DNA from: Fulvia fulva
Taxonomy: Eukaryota; Ascomycota; Dothideomycetes; Mycosphaerellales; Mycosphaerellaceae
Reading direction: 5' to 3'
Length of the DNA stretch: 64,000 bases
Assembly: GCF_020509005.1 (NCBI RefSeq)
Contig: NC_063015.1
Location: 3,224,001 to 3,288,000 of the forward strand
The position numbers and the translations under genes are program-made. Under the pieces are notes generated by a model. It saw only the letters and a program-made list of their open reading frames with translations. It had not been told where the DNA came from and ran no database searches. Positions within the stretch are counted from its first letter, which is position 1. The number at the start of each line of letters is the position of its first letter. Shown here piece by piece: positions 1-10,691 of this stretch.

Positions 1-672
1 AAATAAGGGCAAGAAGGAATTGTATTCCGCACTCTCGAAGGAATGCTCAATCTTGTCAGGGATCGTGTTTGATTCATGCAGGATAGGTAGGTAGTGATAA
101 TAAGGTATACACATTTGGCTCGATGCGCGCTCGATGGCAGTAGTAGTTGTGGTTGTGGTTGTAGGGCTAGTAAGGTGTTCAGAATCAGATTCAAAAAAGA
201 AACGCCCGCGTGACACTTCGCCATCCGGAAGGTGTCCAGTTAACATAAAAAAACTGGCCCAGCCAGTATAAAACCAGGCCGTAGCCGCTTTTTCGGCAAC
301 ACATACGCCATCAAAAAGACACCGGCCATCCCATTCTCAATTGCAATTCCGGATCGACCGTTGTGTCCATGCAATGCACCTATTTACAAATCAAAATTCG
401 TCAAGACCATCATCACTTCGCTGTATTGGATCGACCGGGAGCTGTCTCAGTCTTTATCGTCCCAGAAGGGCCATCTCGTGGATGGCGGTCGATAGTACAT
501 GTCCAAGACACTTGCCATCGAATCTGCCGTCGACAAGCGCTGAAACCCAGGACGCTGAGGCACTTCTCGAGGTTTCAGAAACCTTTGATTCGGTGGATGA
601 TCGGCCATTAGAATATTGGTATTCACCGTCTCCGTCGAATAATCGGTCGCGAAAGTAGGGAGGGGTGGTCGT
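1..672. other. Non-coding flank downstream of the FLC-like gene
   Basis: No convincing gene is visible. Short open frames on both strands have no recognisable domain and no supporting splice sites. The part next to 672 is probably the 3' untranslated region and terminator of the minus-strand gene that follows. A short GT-rich simple repeat lies near 139-167. Confidence 0.5.
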
Positions 673-2926
673 CTAATCATATCCGGCTCCTCTTTGCCAA
701 GGACTCGCATTCTGTTGCTGACGAAAACGATTTTGACTGCTCGTCATCGAGGCCGTTCTCTCGTAAGGTGGCAGATGTCGTTGACTGCCATTGTCTGATG
801 GGAAAGCAGGCGCGCTGCTGTTGATAGGGCTTCGAGGTATGTTGCTGTTGTAGCCACCATAGCCCGTCTCAACCTTGGTTCTGTCGCTGCTGTTGCCAGA
901 CCAGCTGTCGTCGTCGTCTTCAATGCGTGCTCCTCCCTTGTTGAACTCGCCGTGCTTGCCCTCACCACGAGCAGTCGCACCTAACGCGTCCAGCTCGGTG
1001 GTGAGCTGCGACTGCGACTTGATGAAACTGCCACGGTCGTCGCGCATTGGCTGGTACCGAGTGTCGGGGTTCTTGGAGAACAATGCGAAGCATGATGCTA
1101 CGCCGACGATGATAAGTAGGATGAGAGAAAAGGCAGCGTTATAGACGAAGAAGATGACACCCATCACACCAGTGACGATACCCTACATGTTTGTTAGCCA
1201 ATCAAAGGAGATCGTCTTGACAGATGCAACTTACAGGTTGACCGAAGATATCGGAGAAGACCAATAGGAAGATTGCAGATAGGAAGTTGATAACACAGAT
1301 CGCAATGTTGAAAGCGTTGGTCTTCTTGTCCATGTATGGTCGGAGCACACACACAGCAATCAGGAAGAGACACTCGATGATGACAAGGGCAATGGCTTGT
1401 GCAACTCCGCTGCCCTGAGCGAGAGCGATGAACATGCCCTTGACCAGGAGGTAGATCAGCACTGGACCGATGAAGTAGTACGCAGCGGCCTTGAACTGGA
1501 CGTAGAGGAAACCCCACTTGTTGAGCGAGACTGGGTCGGAGTAAAGAATGTAAGCCGGGTTCTTGTGCATCGCGATGCTGCGGTTCGCCAGGCGGATGAC
1601 CTTCAACACGGCCCAGCCCAGGATGGCGAGCATTGGGAAGATGGTGAAAACAGCCAGTACGACTTCAGCGCCAGAGTCGATTCGTGTGAATTCCCAGAAG
1701 CATAGCACGACCATCTGTGGGTAGCCAATGAGTACTATTCTGAAAAGGATGCCCTTGAGTACGGTGGTCCATCCGTTTCGGAAGTCCTGGAACTTGTCGC
1801 CCTTCATGCGGCCAGCCTTGGTGAGTCCTTCGCAGACAAATTTGAAGATGACTACGCCGAGGAGGACGAAGATGACGAAGATGACGAAGAAGATGTAACC
1901 CGTCAAGAAGATGTTGGTGCGCTCAATACCCGCACGGAAGCCGACACGCTCGATGCCTCTAACAACGACCTGTTGGGAACTGTCCGTGTTGGTAGAAGAT
2001 CCAGCGTTGGAACGAGCTTGCAAGATGTGGTTGTTGATCTTGACGGCAGCGCGCTTCATCAAGTTGAAGGCCTGATCAGCGCTACCTGTAAGACCTCGCT
2101 TCTCGACCCTGACGGAGCTGGAAGACAAGCTAGTAAGGATGGTCGAGGGAGTTCCGCCAGTAGCACGCTGGTACCAAGTGGCGAGCTTCTGCAAGAAGCC
2201 GACGCGGATGATGCCCATGCTCCATTGGAAGTTCTGGGTCCAGGACGCGACAATAGGTGGAAGCGAAACAGCGCTCATGCCGATGAAGGCTTGCGATTGG
2301 AAGTATCCAAAGAGTGCCATGGCATTGGCAGCCACGTGTGCAGCAGTGTTCGAGTGTCCAAGGCCAGACGTGATGGCCGAGGCAACAAGCGCCAGGCCGG
2401 CAAGCACTGCAATTGTCCATGCCACACCCTTCTGATCCACAGTCTTTCCGTTGGAGAGCTCAGCTTCGACACAAGCGACTGACGTGCCGGAGTTGGTCTG
2501 GTTGAAGTACACCTGCACCTTGGCGTCCAAGTCTGGCACGGTGTATGCGATTCCTGGCACCCGCGTGATCGAGTCGGCAGGAATCTCTGCGTTACTGTTC
2601 AGGTTGATCTGGCCCTCATTCATGGGACACAGTCCCTGGAAGTCGTCCGAGTCGCAAGGGTCGATGGTGGTCTTATACAAAGACAGGCCGTACGCGAGCA
2701 CGACAAGCTCAATCGTGACATTTCCGGTGATACTGCTGACTCCGTTGACATCGAATGCCAGTGTGCGGTTGTCGGGCGTGAAGATGACATCGAAAAGGGT
2801 GGCGGAGAAGTTGGAGTTCTCTTGACAGGGATTGAGCGATGTCGAAGTGAGCAGGCGCTCGGCGCAAGTGAGTGGCGAAAGCGCGACGAGAAGCGCCGGG
2901 ATTAACGATGGTATTGACGGCCTCAT
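673..2926 (-). CDS. FLC/TRP-like membrane protein with ML-like domain (flavin carrier family)
   Basis: There are two exons: 2926-1235 and 1182-673. The 52 nt intron 1183-1234 has donor GTAAGT, a CTAAC branch point and acceptor TAG, and joins in phase 0 to give about 733 residues. The start is the ATG at 2926, which gives a clear signal peptide (about residues 1-22). An extracytoplasmic ML-like domain with paired cysteines and N-glycosylation sequons follows (about 23-165). Many hydrophobic helices then run from about 170 to 600, and a polar, Ser/Asn/Gln-rich cytoplasmic tail ends the protein. The family includes yeast FLC1-3 and fission yeast Pkd2, which act in the ER or plasma membrane in haem/FAD or calcium homeostasis and wall maintenance. 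The length fits the family. The family assignment is strong; the transported substrate is not shown by sequence. Confidence 0.88.
1183..1234 (-). other. Intron of the FLC-like gene
   Basis: On the minus strand it starts GTAAGTTG and ends CATGTAG, with a GGCTAAC branch site. Removing it joins FGQP to GIVTGVMGV and restores the last membrane helix and the cytoplasmic tail. Confidence 0.85.
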
Positions 2927-4036
2927 GGTTGCGGTATGGCGTGTGCAAAGCGGTGGGTGCGGTGGTGGAGGAGGAGGAGGAGGTGTGGCGAGTCGGTATG
3001 CGGTATGTGTGTGGTCGTTTCGAGGTTGCGGGATCGCGCTCGGAAGTTGCGGCTGCCCGCCTCAGCGAATGGAAGCGTCGTCAGCAGCGCGACGGCGGCG
3101 TATCAGGGCAGACGCGGTCGAGTAGGAGGGAGGTGCGTTCCAGCAGGCAGGTCGAGGTGTCGTTGATTGTCGAAAGCGAAAGACAATAGTAGGAAAGCGA
3201 GGGTAGTGGTGGTGGTGGTGGTGGTGTGGAGGAGGAGCACCAATCGGTAGTGCACAGTGGTGGCAGGAGATGGTCAGCAGCAGAGAATGGCAGAATGCGC
3301 ACTCCACGACTGGCTGCGAGAGTTTCGTCAGTAGCGCGCCAGGCTAAGTTGTCCGATGACGCCGTCGAGTGTTTCGTGCCGCGGACGCTCTTCGCCTTCG
3401 CCTTGGTTCTTACCTCCTATGATGCTCCAACACGGCCCGGGCAGTACATGTAATTGGAAGCGAACGACTGTGGTGAAGGTGAAGATGGTGATGGTGGTGG
3501 TGGTGGTGGTGGAGCAGGTGACCGCAGCGTGTGTGTGATAATGATCATGAACAGTCGATCCTCCTTTCTCGTACCTGAAGGTACACGCTGGAACGTCGTA
3601 GCGTGAATGAGGCAGTGCACTGTGCTGGCCAATACGGCGAAGGCCCTGCCCTGCCAAGAACTTCCGGCCAAAGCAAATCTTCGACGTTCCGGGTCGGCAG
3701 CAACAGCAACAGCAGCAAGCTTGTTCCAAGTACAAGTGCTACAGTATTCCTTGCACGCGTAAAACTTCATGTCCACGGGTGTCTGTGGGAGGTGCTGTTA
3801 ATAAGCCGTTCTCACCACTGCAAGAGACAGACGACAGACTATCGCGCAGAGCAGCACCAACAAACCCGGACTTCTTCACAGTGAAACACAAATAGCATTC
3901 CTTGTACGACGGCCCCTGTCCGTAGATCGTCGAGTTTCCGTTCAGTGGAGACATAAAGTCTTGGTGGGCCTGGCCACTGGCCACGCGTCTACCAAACGTA
4001 CCACGCTCCACACCACAGCACATGACATACCACTAC
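2927..4036. other. Intergenic region with simple repeats; probable FLC promoter and 5' UTR
   Basis: About 1.1 kb without a credible gene. Purine or GGT-type simple repeats occur at about 2957-2985, 3208-3230 and 3486-3512; on the minus strand these are pyrimidine tracts, which are common in promoters and leaders of filamentous fungi. The overlapping small open frames are low complexity. It presumably holds the promoter of the minus-strand FLC-like gene. Confidence 0.45.
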
Positions 4037-4038
4037 TA

Positions 4039-4104
4039 GCCGTGTCGGTCCCCATGCACCCGCGAAGCGGGTGTTGGACAACCCAGTGATGTTGGACACC
4101 TCAA
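4039..4104 (+). repeat. Left terminal inverted repeat of the pogo-type element
   Basis: It matches the reverse complement of 5162-5227 almost base for base. It contains an inner palindrome, CCCGCGAAGCGGG, so each TIR can itself form a hairpin. TA precedes it at 4037-4038. Confidence 0.9.
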
Positions 4105-4161
4105 TAAAACCACGCTTTCCAACACGCGGATCTTCCATTCAACACGCGTTATCTCATCAAT

Positions 4162-5138
4162 ATGGTTGCTTCCATCTATCGTGAAGAAGAGGAGCTCATC
4201 AGTGAGGCCGTGCAGTGGTACTGCGACGCGTCAAATCCAGGTCCTGTCAAGCAGGTAGCCGCCAACTGGGGTGTCGATTACCATCGCTTCAGAAGACGAC
4301 TTCTCGGTCACAACTCACGCAGCACACGGCCGCGTACGCACACGGTGTTGACAGACGATCAAGAAGCTGTTCTTGCAACCTACTTGAGGAGGTGTGACAA
4401 GATAGGCGTATCCGCGCGACTCTGGATGGTCCAGATCAGCGCAAATTCGATCTTCAAGCGATACCATACTGGACCTAGATCACCTCCAATTGTGATCTCG
4501 AAGTGGCCACAACGATGGCTCAATCGACATCCAGAATGGAAGAAGGTGAAGCAACAACCATTGGAAGCAGCAAGAGCAGCGGCATGGGATATTGGTGACC
4601 TTGAATGGTGGTACAGCAAGCTGTGGCAGACCTGTCAAGAGCATGGCATATTGCCTGAGGACATGTGGAATATGGACGAGACTGGCTCCCAACAACAGTG
4701 AGGACCTTCGGTCGATACACTGCTGCGCTTATAGCTGATCCATTGATAGATGAGTCTATTAAGCAGCGACTGGAGCCACTCTTCCGTGGAGCCCAGATTG
4801 CTATCGTTGAGGGCGCCGAAGCAGTAGCTGAATTGAACAACACCACGGTCCGCCAGAACGCTCGCAATGCTCGCAACACTCAGAAGAGACAACACCTTCA
4901 GCGTGGAGGTGTCATGAAGGCTATCAACGCAAGAGCTGCTATACAAGAACGTGAAGAGAACACAGTAAAGCAGCTTGAAGCCCAGCTAGCACGTGCAAGA
5001 ACAGGTGAATTGAGACACCGGATAAGCAAGATTATGAGCTATATCAAGGGGACATACAACAGACCTGCTTATCCAGTGGAGAGACGGAAGATTATGCCAA
5101 TATGGCTTGCCTGTATGGACGATATAGCCAATAGATAG
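4162..5138 (+). pseudogene. pogo-type transposase, catalytic core deleted and frame broken
   Basis: The first open part (4162-4701, 179 residues) has a Psq-type helix-turn-helix (about 8-50) and a CENP-B-type DNA-binding domain (about 60-140). It reaches the first catalytic aspartate in NMDETG (D172) and then hits a stop four codons later. The C-terminal part continues in another frame (about 4690-5138) and resembles the post-catalytic tail of Fot1/pogo transposases, with a Gln/Arg-rich coiled stretch. The region that should hold the second and third acidic residues is absent. A deletion junction near 4690 explains both the loss and the frame change. Length and domain order otherwise fit the pogo family. 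Confidence 0.85.
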
Positions 5139-5161
5139 TTGAATACACCTCATTGATATCG

Positions 5162-5227
5162 TTGAGGTGTCCAATATCACTGGGTTGTCCAACACCCGCT
5201 TCGCGGGTGCATGGGGATCGACACGGC
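5162..5227 (-). repeat. Right terminal inverted repeat of the pogo-type element
   Basis: Reverse-complement partner of 4039-4104, followed by the TA target duplication at 5228-5229. Confidence 0.9.
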
Positions 5228-5229
5228 TA

Positions 5230-5648
5230 CATTCACAGTGTATGAACACAAGCAGAACATACTATAAAAACAATGGCCGTGCTGTGGCGAATAAGATGTG
5301 GCAAATACGAATGCGAAATGCGCCACGGCTGCGCGGCATGACAACCAGTAAACAAAGCAGTCAAGATCGACGCACCATCACAACGACAACCGGAGAAGGA
5401 ATCTGCTGCTGATGGAGTCGTGCTCTCGGTCCTGCAGCAGGACTTCGTATCGTATCCACATGTAAGACTTACTTTGACAATAGAAACACCATGGCTTCGT
5501 GCTCGACCACCTGTGCGCACACTGCGCACCCTCTAGCACTATCTTGCGACTCTTCACGTCCAGAAGCGATGGCATCGCCAAGCGCCCACTGCCGTCCAGG
5601 GCACACAATGCCCCTCCATTATTCCGCCAGCTACATCAATACGACCCA
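5230..5648. other. Spacer between the pogo element and the oxidoreductase 3' end
   Basis: I see no gene. The plus-strand open frames that enter 5649 and beyond are antisense shadows of the oxidoreductase. The right part probably holds that gene's 3' untranslated region. Confidence 0.4.
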
Positions 5649-6874
5649 TCAATCCACCACGCAAACCAACTTCCCCATCGTCTTATTCCCCTCCAGCAAA
5701 AGATGCGCCTCCCCGATATCCCTCCAACTCAACACCCTCTCCAACGGCATCCTATACTCCCCCCTCACCAACTTCGGCAGCACCTCCTCCGCAAGCAGAT
5801 CCCTCAGCCTCCCCTGATACTCCGGGTCCCTACTCCTCAGCGTCGAACCCACAAAACTCGCCCGCTTCATAATGAAAGCACTGATATCTGTCTTCTCAGG
5901 CAGGACAGTCCCTCCCAACGCACCAAGCTGCACAACTCTCCCATCCTTTGCGAGGACGGCGAGGTTGTCGCCGAAGTAAGGGGCGCCAATGTAGTCGATG
6001 ACGAGGTCGATGCCTTCGTTGTTGTTTGTGCGGCGGACCTCGTCGGCCCACGTACCGCCTTCTGAGCCGTCGGCTTTGGTGTAGGGTTTGGTGCTTTTGA
6101 AAGCTGAAGTTGCGCCGATTTCGTCTACGACAAAGGTGCACTTTGCGTCCTGGCGGGTCGTGGCGTAGACTTTTGGGGTAGGGGAGAGGTTGAGGGAGAG
6201 CTGAATGCCTGCGATGGAGACGGAGGAGGCGCCGGCGTGCCAGAGGATGCTTTTCTTCTCTGGACACCATTCTCCCACTAGGCGCAGGGCTTGGAGCGCT
6301 GTCATCCAGACCTGAGGAAGTATCAACAAGTAAGCAAAAATCGAAATATCAAACGGTAAGGACTCACTTCAGGTATACCCGCACACACCTCCCAGCCCAA
6401 CTCCGCTGGCTTCCTCAATAGCATTTTCTTATTCACCACTACATACTCCGCATACGCGCCTCCATATGTCAGCCCAAAGACTTCTTCACCCTTCTTCCAT
6501 TCGTCATCAGTCTGACCACTGCCAACTTCCTCAACGATTCCCGAGAATTCCAATCCCATGGTCTGCGTGACTCCAGGTGGAGCCGGGTATCTGCCTTCAC
6601 GCTGGAGCGTGTCGGCGCGGTTGAGGCCAAAAGCGCGGACTTTGATGAGACATTCTGATCCTTTCGGGGATGGGCGAGGGGTGTTGGGGTTGATGAAGAG
6701 GGAGGTGGCGGGGCCTTTTTTATTGTGGACGTCTGTGTAGGTGGGCGTTAGGAAGTTACTTTACGTAGGAAGGCGTTGGAGAGGAATATGCTGTCTTTTG
6801 TCGTTACAAGCGGAGAGCTTTGAGGTTTGTAAGAAGGAATGTGTAGCCTTACCTACAGCACGCATCGTGGCCAT
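5649..6874 (-). CDS. PIG3-type NAD(P)H quinone oxidoreductase (MDR superfamily)
   Basis: Three exons: 6874-6853, 6732-6368 and 6311-5649, about 349 residues. Intron 1 (6733-6852, 120 nt) starts GTAAGG and ends CAG; intron 2 (6312-6367, 56 nt) starts GTGAGT, has CTTAC-like branch sequence and ends CAG. The tiny first exon MATMRAV is needed to give the family's usual N-terminus, with FGLNRADTLQREGRY and PGVTQTMGLEFSG following. The GroES-like fold fills the first half. The Rossmann half carries a HAGASSVSIAG nucleotide loop (about 155-165), the variant seen in fungal PIG3-like proteins in place of AGASGVG, and a VVQLGALGG strand. Zinc ligands are absent, as expected for quinone oxidoreductases. 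It probably reduces quinones or enones with NADPH in the cytosol; the physiological substrate is unknown. Confidence 0.88.
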
Positions 6875-7156
6875 GGTCGGCTGCTATCTGTTGTACTGGA
6901 TTTCGATGTTGCTCGGTAGCCAGAGAGATCTTGGTGTTCAATGCCTGGGAACGGTGAGAGTTCCAGGTCGTGGTCTAAGGTAGCATGTAACGTGAGCATT
7001 CTCCGAGCGAGAGCTCCATGGCTGGAGCTTGTACGACTCAACCTCGGATGTCATCATGGCATCTTTGCTGCCCCTGGAGAGTGTTAATATTGATAAATGA
7101 CTTCTATCTTTACAATCCATTGCTACAGTAATATACAGATGTCCGCTGTAAGAGCT
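6875..7156. other. Intergenic spacer
   Basis: 282 bp between the oxidoreductase start and the end of the methyltransferase gene. It should hold the oxidoreductase promoter and the 3' untranslated region of the methyltransferase. No RNA gene or repeat is visible. Confidence 0.4.
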
Positions 7157-9235
7157 CTACCAGCCCAACTCACTCCTAGTATCCTTCCTATCCGGCGCAT
7201 TAGCAGGCTTCCTCAAGAATGCCTCCACCAATACACCCGCAGACACGCTAACGTTCAGACTATCCACTCCCACATCAGGCATATTCTGCGGCTTCACACC
7301 ACCTTCGATAGTAACGAAGTGATCTGCGCGGTTTCGCAAGTTCTCCCTCAGACCTGCTCCTTCAGCGCCCAGCATGAGGATGCTTGGGTACTTCAGTAGA
7401 GGACTCGCCTTCGCCACTGCGCGGGTCGTGATCGTTCGAGCTGCATCACGACTTCCAGGCTCGGGAGCAACAGCCGCGTAGATTTTCCAGCCTGATCTAG
7501 CGGAGTCGTAGGCGAAGTTTGATGGTTGTGGTAAGGAGAGGAGACGGACGGCTTCGCAGGCGCCTGAGGAGGCTTTGGCGAGGACTGCGGAGGAGAGGTT
7601 TGCACAGGTGTTGGAGGCGACTGCTACGGCGTCAACGCCGTAGAAGTGAGCTGTTCTGATGATGTTGCCGATGTTGCCGGGATCTGTGATGCCGTCGAGA
7701 AGGAGGATCAATGGCTGGCGCCAGGTATCGCTCATGGCTCGCAGGAACTTAGGTGAGCCGTTGATGGCGACGTCGTCTGCGTTTTGAGGGCCGAGATTGA
7801 GTGGAATGGTGGACTGGCGTGCATCTGGCTTGCCAAGACTTAGTACCGGTGGTGCTGGTAGTCTTGAGGCCTCGAGCACAACTCCATTGTGTGGTCGACC
7901 ATCGGACATGCGGTCCAGCAGAGCTGTCTTGAACTCGTTCCGGAAGGGAATGCCTGCCTCCTTAGCAAGCGCAACAAACTCGTGCGCTGGCCGTTCTCTG
8001 TCGTAGTGATTTGCAGAGCCAGACTTGGCAGACTCTTTCTCGAAGATCTTTGGGTGCACGTAGAGGCGGTACAGCTTTCGTCGCTTTGACCGAAGGGCCG
8101 CGAGCACGGAGTTGTACCCGTACAAGAACTGGCTAGCTGCTGTCGTATATGGAACAGACACCGGGATCTCGTCTTCCTCGTCTTCTTCGTCATTTCTGTT
8201 GCGTGGGTTACCACGACGGTCAGAGCGAGGGTCATTGTTGTCACGTCTCGGCCTGTCTACCCGATCTTCTGATTCCCGCCTACTCGACTTGACTGGGGCT
8301 CGTTTCGGCGCTTCAAGTCCAGCCTGACCCAAGGATAAGTCGAAGAAGCCATCCCTGCCCTGGTAGATCACGCTCCGCGAACTGGGCTGCGGGCGTCCCT
8401 GCGCGAAAGTGCCATCCGGGGCCTTCTTCTCGAACAATGATGCGATCGCTTCTGACGGCTTGTCTTTGAAGTTGCCAGACTGTACGAACTTGTTGATGAT
8501 CTGCAAAGTCGACTTCATCTCCTTGGCCATGTGGTCGACGCCATCTTCGTTGGCCTCACGCTCCTGCATCTGTTGCACTAGCTGGCAAGCAGTTTTGACC
8601 GTCCGTAGTATTCCTGGTTGTCCCTTATCGCCAAATCGAGGAGCATCACGGTCTGGTGCTGATTGCGCGTCAGATGAACGCCTTGGTCGAAAACCTTCCC
8701 GCTCAGACAAGCGTGAGGTCCTTTGCGGTCTTGAATCATTCCCACGAGAGAATGGTTTCCGCTCATCGCGATCTGACGACTGAAAGCTACGTTTGGGCTT
8801 GTCACCATCTCTACTGAAAGCTGAACCTCGATCTCCACGGCCCGATGAAGAGGAGCTCCTTTTTGGCCTGTCATCGTCTCTGCGGAACGAGGGTTTCCGG
8901 TCATCACGATAAGAAGATCGTGTACGCTCCGGAAAGTCGTGTTTGTCTCTTCGAAAGGCTGGTCCCCAATCCTCTCGCTGTCCTGTAGACTGCCGTCTGG
9001 AGGTTATACCGTCCCTAGAGCGGCCAGAGCCAGAACGTGATGCTGATGAGAAAGTTGATGGTCGGCTGCGATCTCTGCCTCCCCTTTTGCCATCGCCGTC
9101 ATCTTTGCTGGCACGTAGACCTCTGTTGATGGCGGAGCTGGTGGACACAGCTCGATAGGCCGGATGCATGTATCTGCCTGCCACTGAGATGCGACATTGT
9201 AGGCAAAGCGTCCTCGATATAATCGAAGAACTCAT
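7157..9235 (-). CDS. MRM1: Mitochondrial rRNA 2'-O-methyltransferase, SpoU/TrmH family (MRM1-like)
   Basis: One exon of 692 residues from the ATG at 9235. The first 40 residues are rich in Ser and Arg and poor in acids, as in a mitochondrial targeting peptide. Residues about 40-210 are an Arg/Ser/Asp-rich disordered stretch. The substrate-binding domain begins near 370 (FLYGYNSVLAAL). The knotted SPOUT domain has all three motifs: DPGNIGNIIRTA (about 508-525), LMLGAEGAGL (about 615-625) and VDSLNVSVSAGVL (about 655-668). Yeast MRM1 methylates a guanosine ribose in the mitochondrial large rRNA peptidyl-transferase centre using S-adenosylmethionine, and the same role is likely here. The long disordered N-terminal part makes it larger than the yeast protein. 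Confidence 0.9.
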   Translation of the reverse strand: MSSSIISRTLCLQCRISVAGRYMHPAYRAVSTSSAINRGLRASKDDGDGKRGGRDRSRPSTFSSASRSGSGRSRDGITSRRQSTGQREDWGPAFRRDKHDFPERTRSSYRDDRKPSFRRDDDRPKRSSSSSGRGDRGSAFSRDGDKPKRSFQSSDRDERKPFSRGNDSRPQRTSRLSEREGFRPRRSSDAQSAPDRDAPRFGDKGQPGILRTVKTACQLVQQMQEREANEDGVDHMAKEMKSTLQIINKFVQSGNFKDKPSEAIASLFEKKAPDGTFAQGRPQPSSRSVIYQGRDGFFDLSLGQAGLEAPKRAPVKSSRRESEDRVDRPRRDNNDPRSDRRGNPRNRNDEEDEEDEIPVSVPYTTAASQFLYGYNSVLAALRSKRRKLYRLYVHPKIFEKESAKSGSANHYDRERPAHEFVALAKEAGIPFRNEFKTALLDRMSDGRPHNGVVLEASRLPAPPVLSLGKPDARQSTIPLNLGPQNADDVAINGSPKFLRAMSDTWRQPLILLLDGITDPGNIGNIIRTAHFYGVDAVAVASNTCANLSSAVLAKASSGACEAVRLLSLPQPSNFAYDSARSGWKIYAAVAPEPGSRDAARTITTRAVAKASPLLKYPSILMLGAEGAGLRENLRNRADHFVTIEGGVKPQNMPDVGVDSLNVSVSAGVLVEAFLRKPANAPDRKDTRSELGW

Positions 9236-9637
9236 TGCGTAGCCTTCGTTGGATTTGGCAAAAGTTGCAAGAACGAGTGCTTGCGTCGCCCGCCCGGATC
9301 TCGGCCGAGTGCATCTTTACCTCTAATCTCAGCCTATCAGAACCCCTAACGCAAGCTCGCTTCGTTGCCTAATAGGAACAAGTGTAGGTAGTCTAAGGGC
9401 GCAAGTCGCGAAAAGCGCTATCGCGACGTAGACGCGTACCCATTTTATACTATAATAGCTTACGATATTTAATTACTCTATACGTAGCGATAGTACTATT
9501 AAGATATATTTTCTAAATTATTACTTTAGGGATCTATAGAACGAAGCCTCCTCTATAATCTATTACGTTATTTATATAGAAAGTTATTATATAGGCTTAT
9601 AGTTATAGAGTGTTTTAAAAGTAGATTATTTATATAT

Positions 9638-9651
9638 TATATAACGTAAAG
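9638..9651 (+). repeat. Target site duplication, left copy (LINE fragment)
   Basis: The 14 bp are identical to 10483-10496 on the other side of the LINE fragment. Confidence 0.85.
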
Positions 9652-10482
9652 AGCCCCACAGAAGCAGCAGGACCTGCAGAAGTTCAAAGAACTAACAGAA
9701 CAGCTGCACCTAGCCCAGCAGGAACAGGACAGAAGGGCTCAAGGGAGAGGATCAGCAGCCAGCCAAGGGAAGAAGCAACAGTCTCTAGCTGAAAGGATAG
9801 TAGGACTCCTCTGGAAGACTGAATGGACAAGAACCCCATAGAGGCCAGGAACCCCAAAGGCACTCCAACAGTTTGGTAGCCACAACTACCTACTGTACTC
9901 AGACCTAACCAGGTCAGAAGCAAGCATAGCAATACAAATCCGCTCTGAACACATCGGAGTCAGGGCATACCTGCATTAGAGAAAAGTCCCAGGTATCGAA
10001 GACAAGAGTTGCCCATGCGGCTACCTGTCCCAGAATGTCGAACATAGACTTCTGGTTTGCAAAGAATGGAGTACAGGGAGAGGTGAATGGAGGGCAAGGG
10101 CAAGGAACAGAAACTTCCAAGCCATGATCAGCAATAAGGGAGACCTCTAGAGAATTACAAGGTGGATCATCCACCAAGGATTTTTGGAGCAGTTCTCTCT
10201 TACTAGGGAAACAGAGAGATGGATTGAGGAGAGAAAGAAGGAGGAGGAGAGCAGGAAGAGGGGGACAACTCCAGGGTTGCAGACAAGGTAGTCAGAGGCT
10301 AACCACCATGACACCAGTGCACCCTAATAGAAGGAAAACTGAGAACTCATGGCAAGGAAGCTATTAGAGAAGGAGAGGAGGTTTTTACCTAGGAATAGGT
10401 TTCCTACCTTATGTAGTAACATATATAGACATAAACCCGTATGGGCCGGAGGGCACCACAACGGGTAAATGAATCATCTATC
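9652..10482 (+). mobile_element. 5'-truncated Tad-like LINE fragment, not RIPped
   Basis: A 14 bp direct repeat, TATATAACGTAAAG, flanks the segment (9638-9651 and 10483-10496), so it is a target-primed insertion. It encodes the C-terminal end of a LINE ORF2, including EASIAIQIRSEHIG and a CPCG...EHRLLVC zinc-knuckle-like motif, followed by a 3' UTR and a short TCTA-type tail. It resembles the C-terminus of the intact LINE at 49159-53633 but is clearly a different family or subfamily. A few in-frame stops are present (for instance after the AYLH segment). The bases are purine-rich, with many CA and TG, so it escaped RIP although both flanks are RIPped. Confidence 0.85.
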
Positions 10483-10496
10483 TATATAACGTAAAG
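10483..10496 (+). repeat. Target site duplication, right copy (LINE fragment)
   Basis: The 14 bp are identical to 9638-9651 and directly follow the TCTA tail. Confidence 0.85.
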
Positions 10497-10530
10497 TACT
10501 AGTAAGCTAGGAATACTAGTAAGCTAGGAA
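10497..10530 (+). repeat. Tandem 17 bp duplication
   Basis: Two perfect adjacent copies of a 17 bp unit beginning TACTAGTAAGC, just right of the LINE fragment. The remaining sequence to 10691 holds no recognisable gene. Confidence 0.8.
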
Positions 10531-10691
10531 TTTTGTCTTAGTACGACCAACTTCCTGATTATCGTACTATATCTCAATAATATAATATATAATCGTCTAA
10601 TAAAGAAGGTAGAATTGCTCTTGCCCTCTCTACCTATCGTTAGGGCTAATTTCCGAGTCTCCTATACGTAGCTATAGTATATTACGTACCT

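Larger units (their letters stand above)
4039..5227 (+). mobile_element. Internally deleted pogo/Fot1-type Tc1-mariner element
   Basis: The 1,189 bp element is bounded by 66 bp terminal inverted repeats (4039-4104 and 5162-5227), which differ at only two or three positions, and by TA on both sides (4037-4038 and 5228-5229), the usual Tc1/mariner target duplication. Inside are the 5' and 3' parts of a pogo-type transposase gene without the catalytic core. The TIRs begin GCCGTGTCG. The sequence is not RIPped: CA and TG are frequent. It cannot encode an active enzyme but could be mobilised by a full-length relative elsewhere. Confidence 0.9.

Noticed and set aside
341..710. Overlapping small open frames on both strands (up to 105 codons)
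   Set aside because: No domain, no supporting start context or splice sites, and they overlap each other in several frames in the 3' flank of the FLC-like gene.
1973..2482. 169-codon plus-strand open frame inside the FLC-like gene
   Set aside because: It is antisense to a well-supported coding exon, with no family resemblance.
3062..3884. Several 70-135 codon open frames with poly-His, poly-Cys, poly-Pro or poly-Val tracts
   Set aside because: They are translations of GGT/GGA simple repeats in intergenic DNA.
5499..6065. 188-codon plus-strand open frame
   Set aside because: It is the antisense shadow of the quinone oxidoreductase exon 3.
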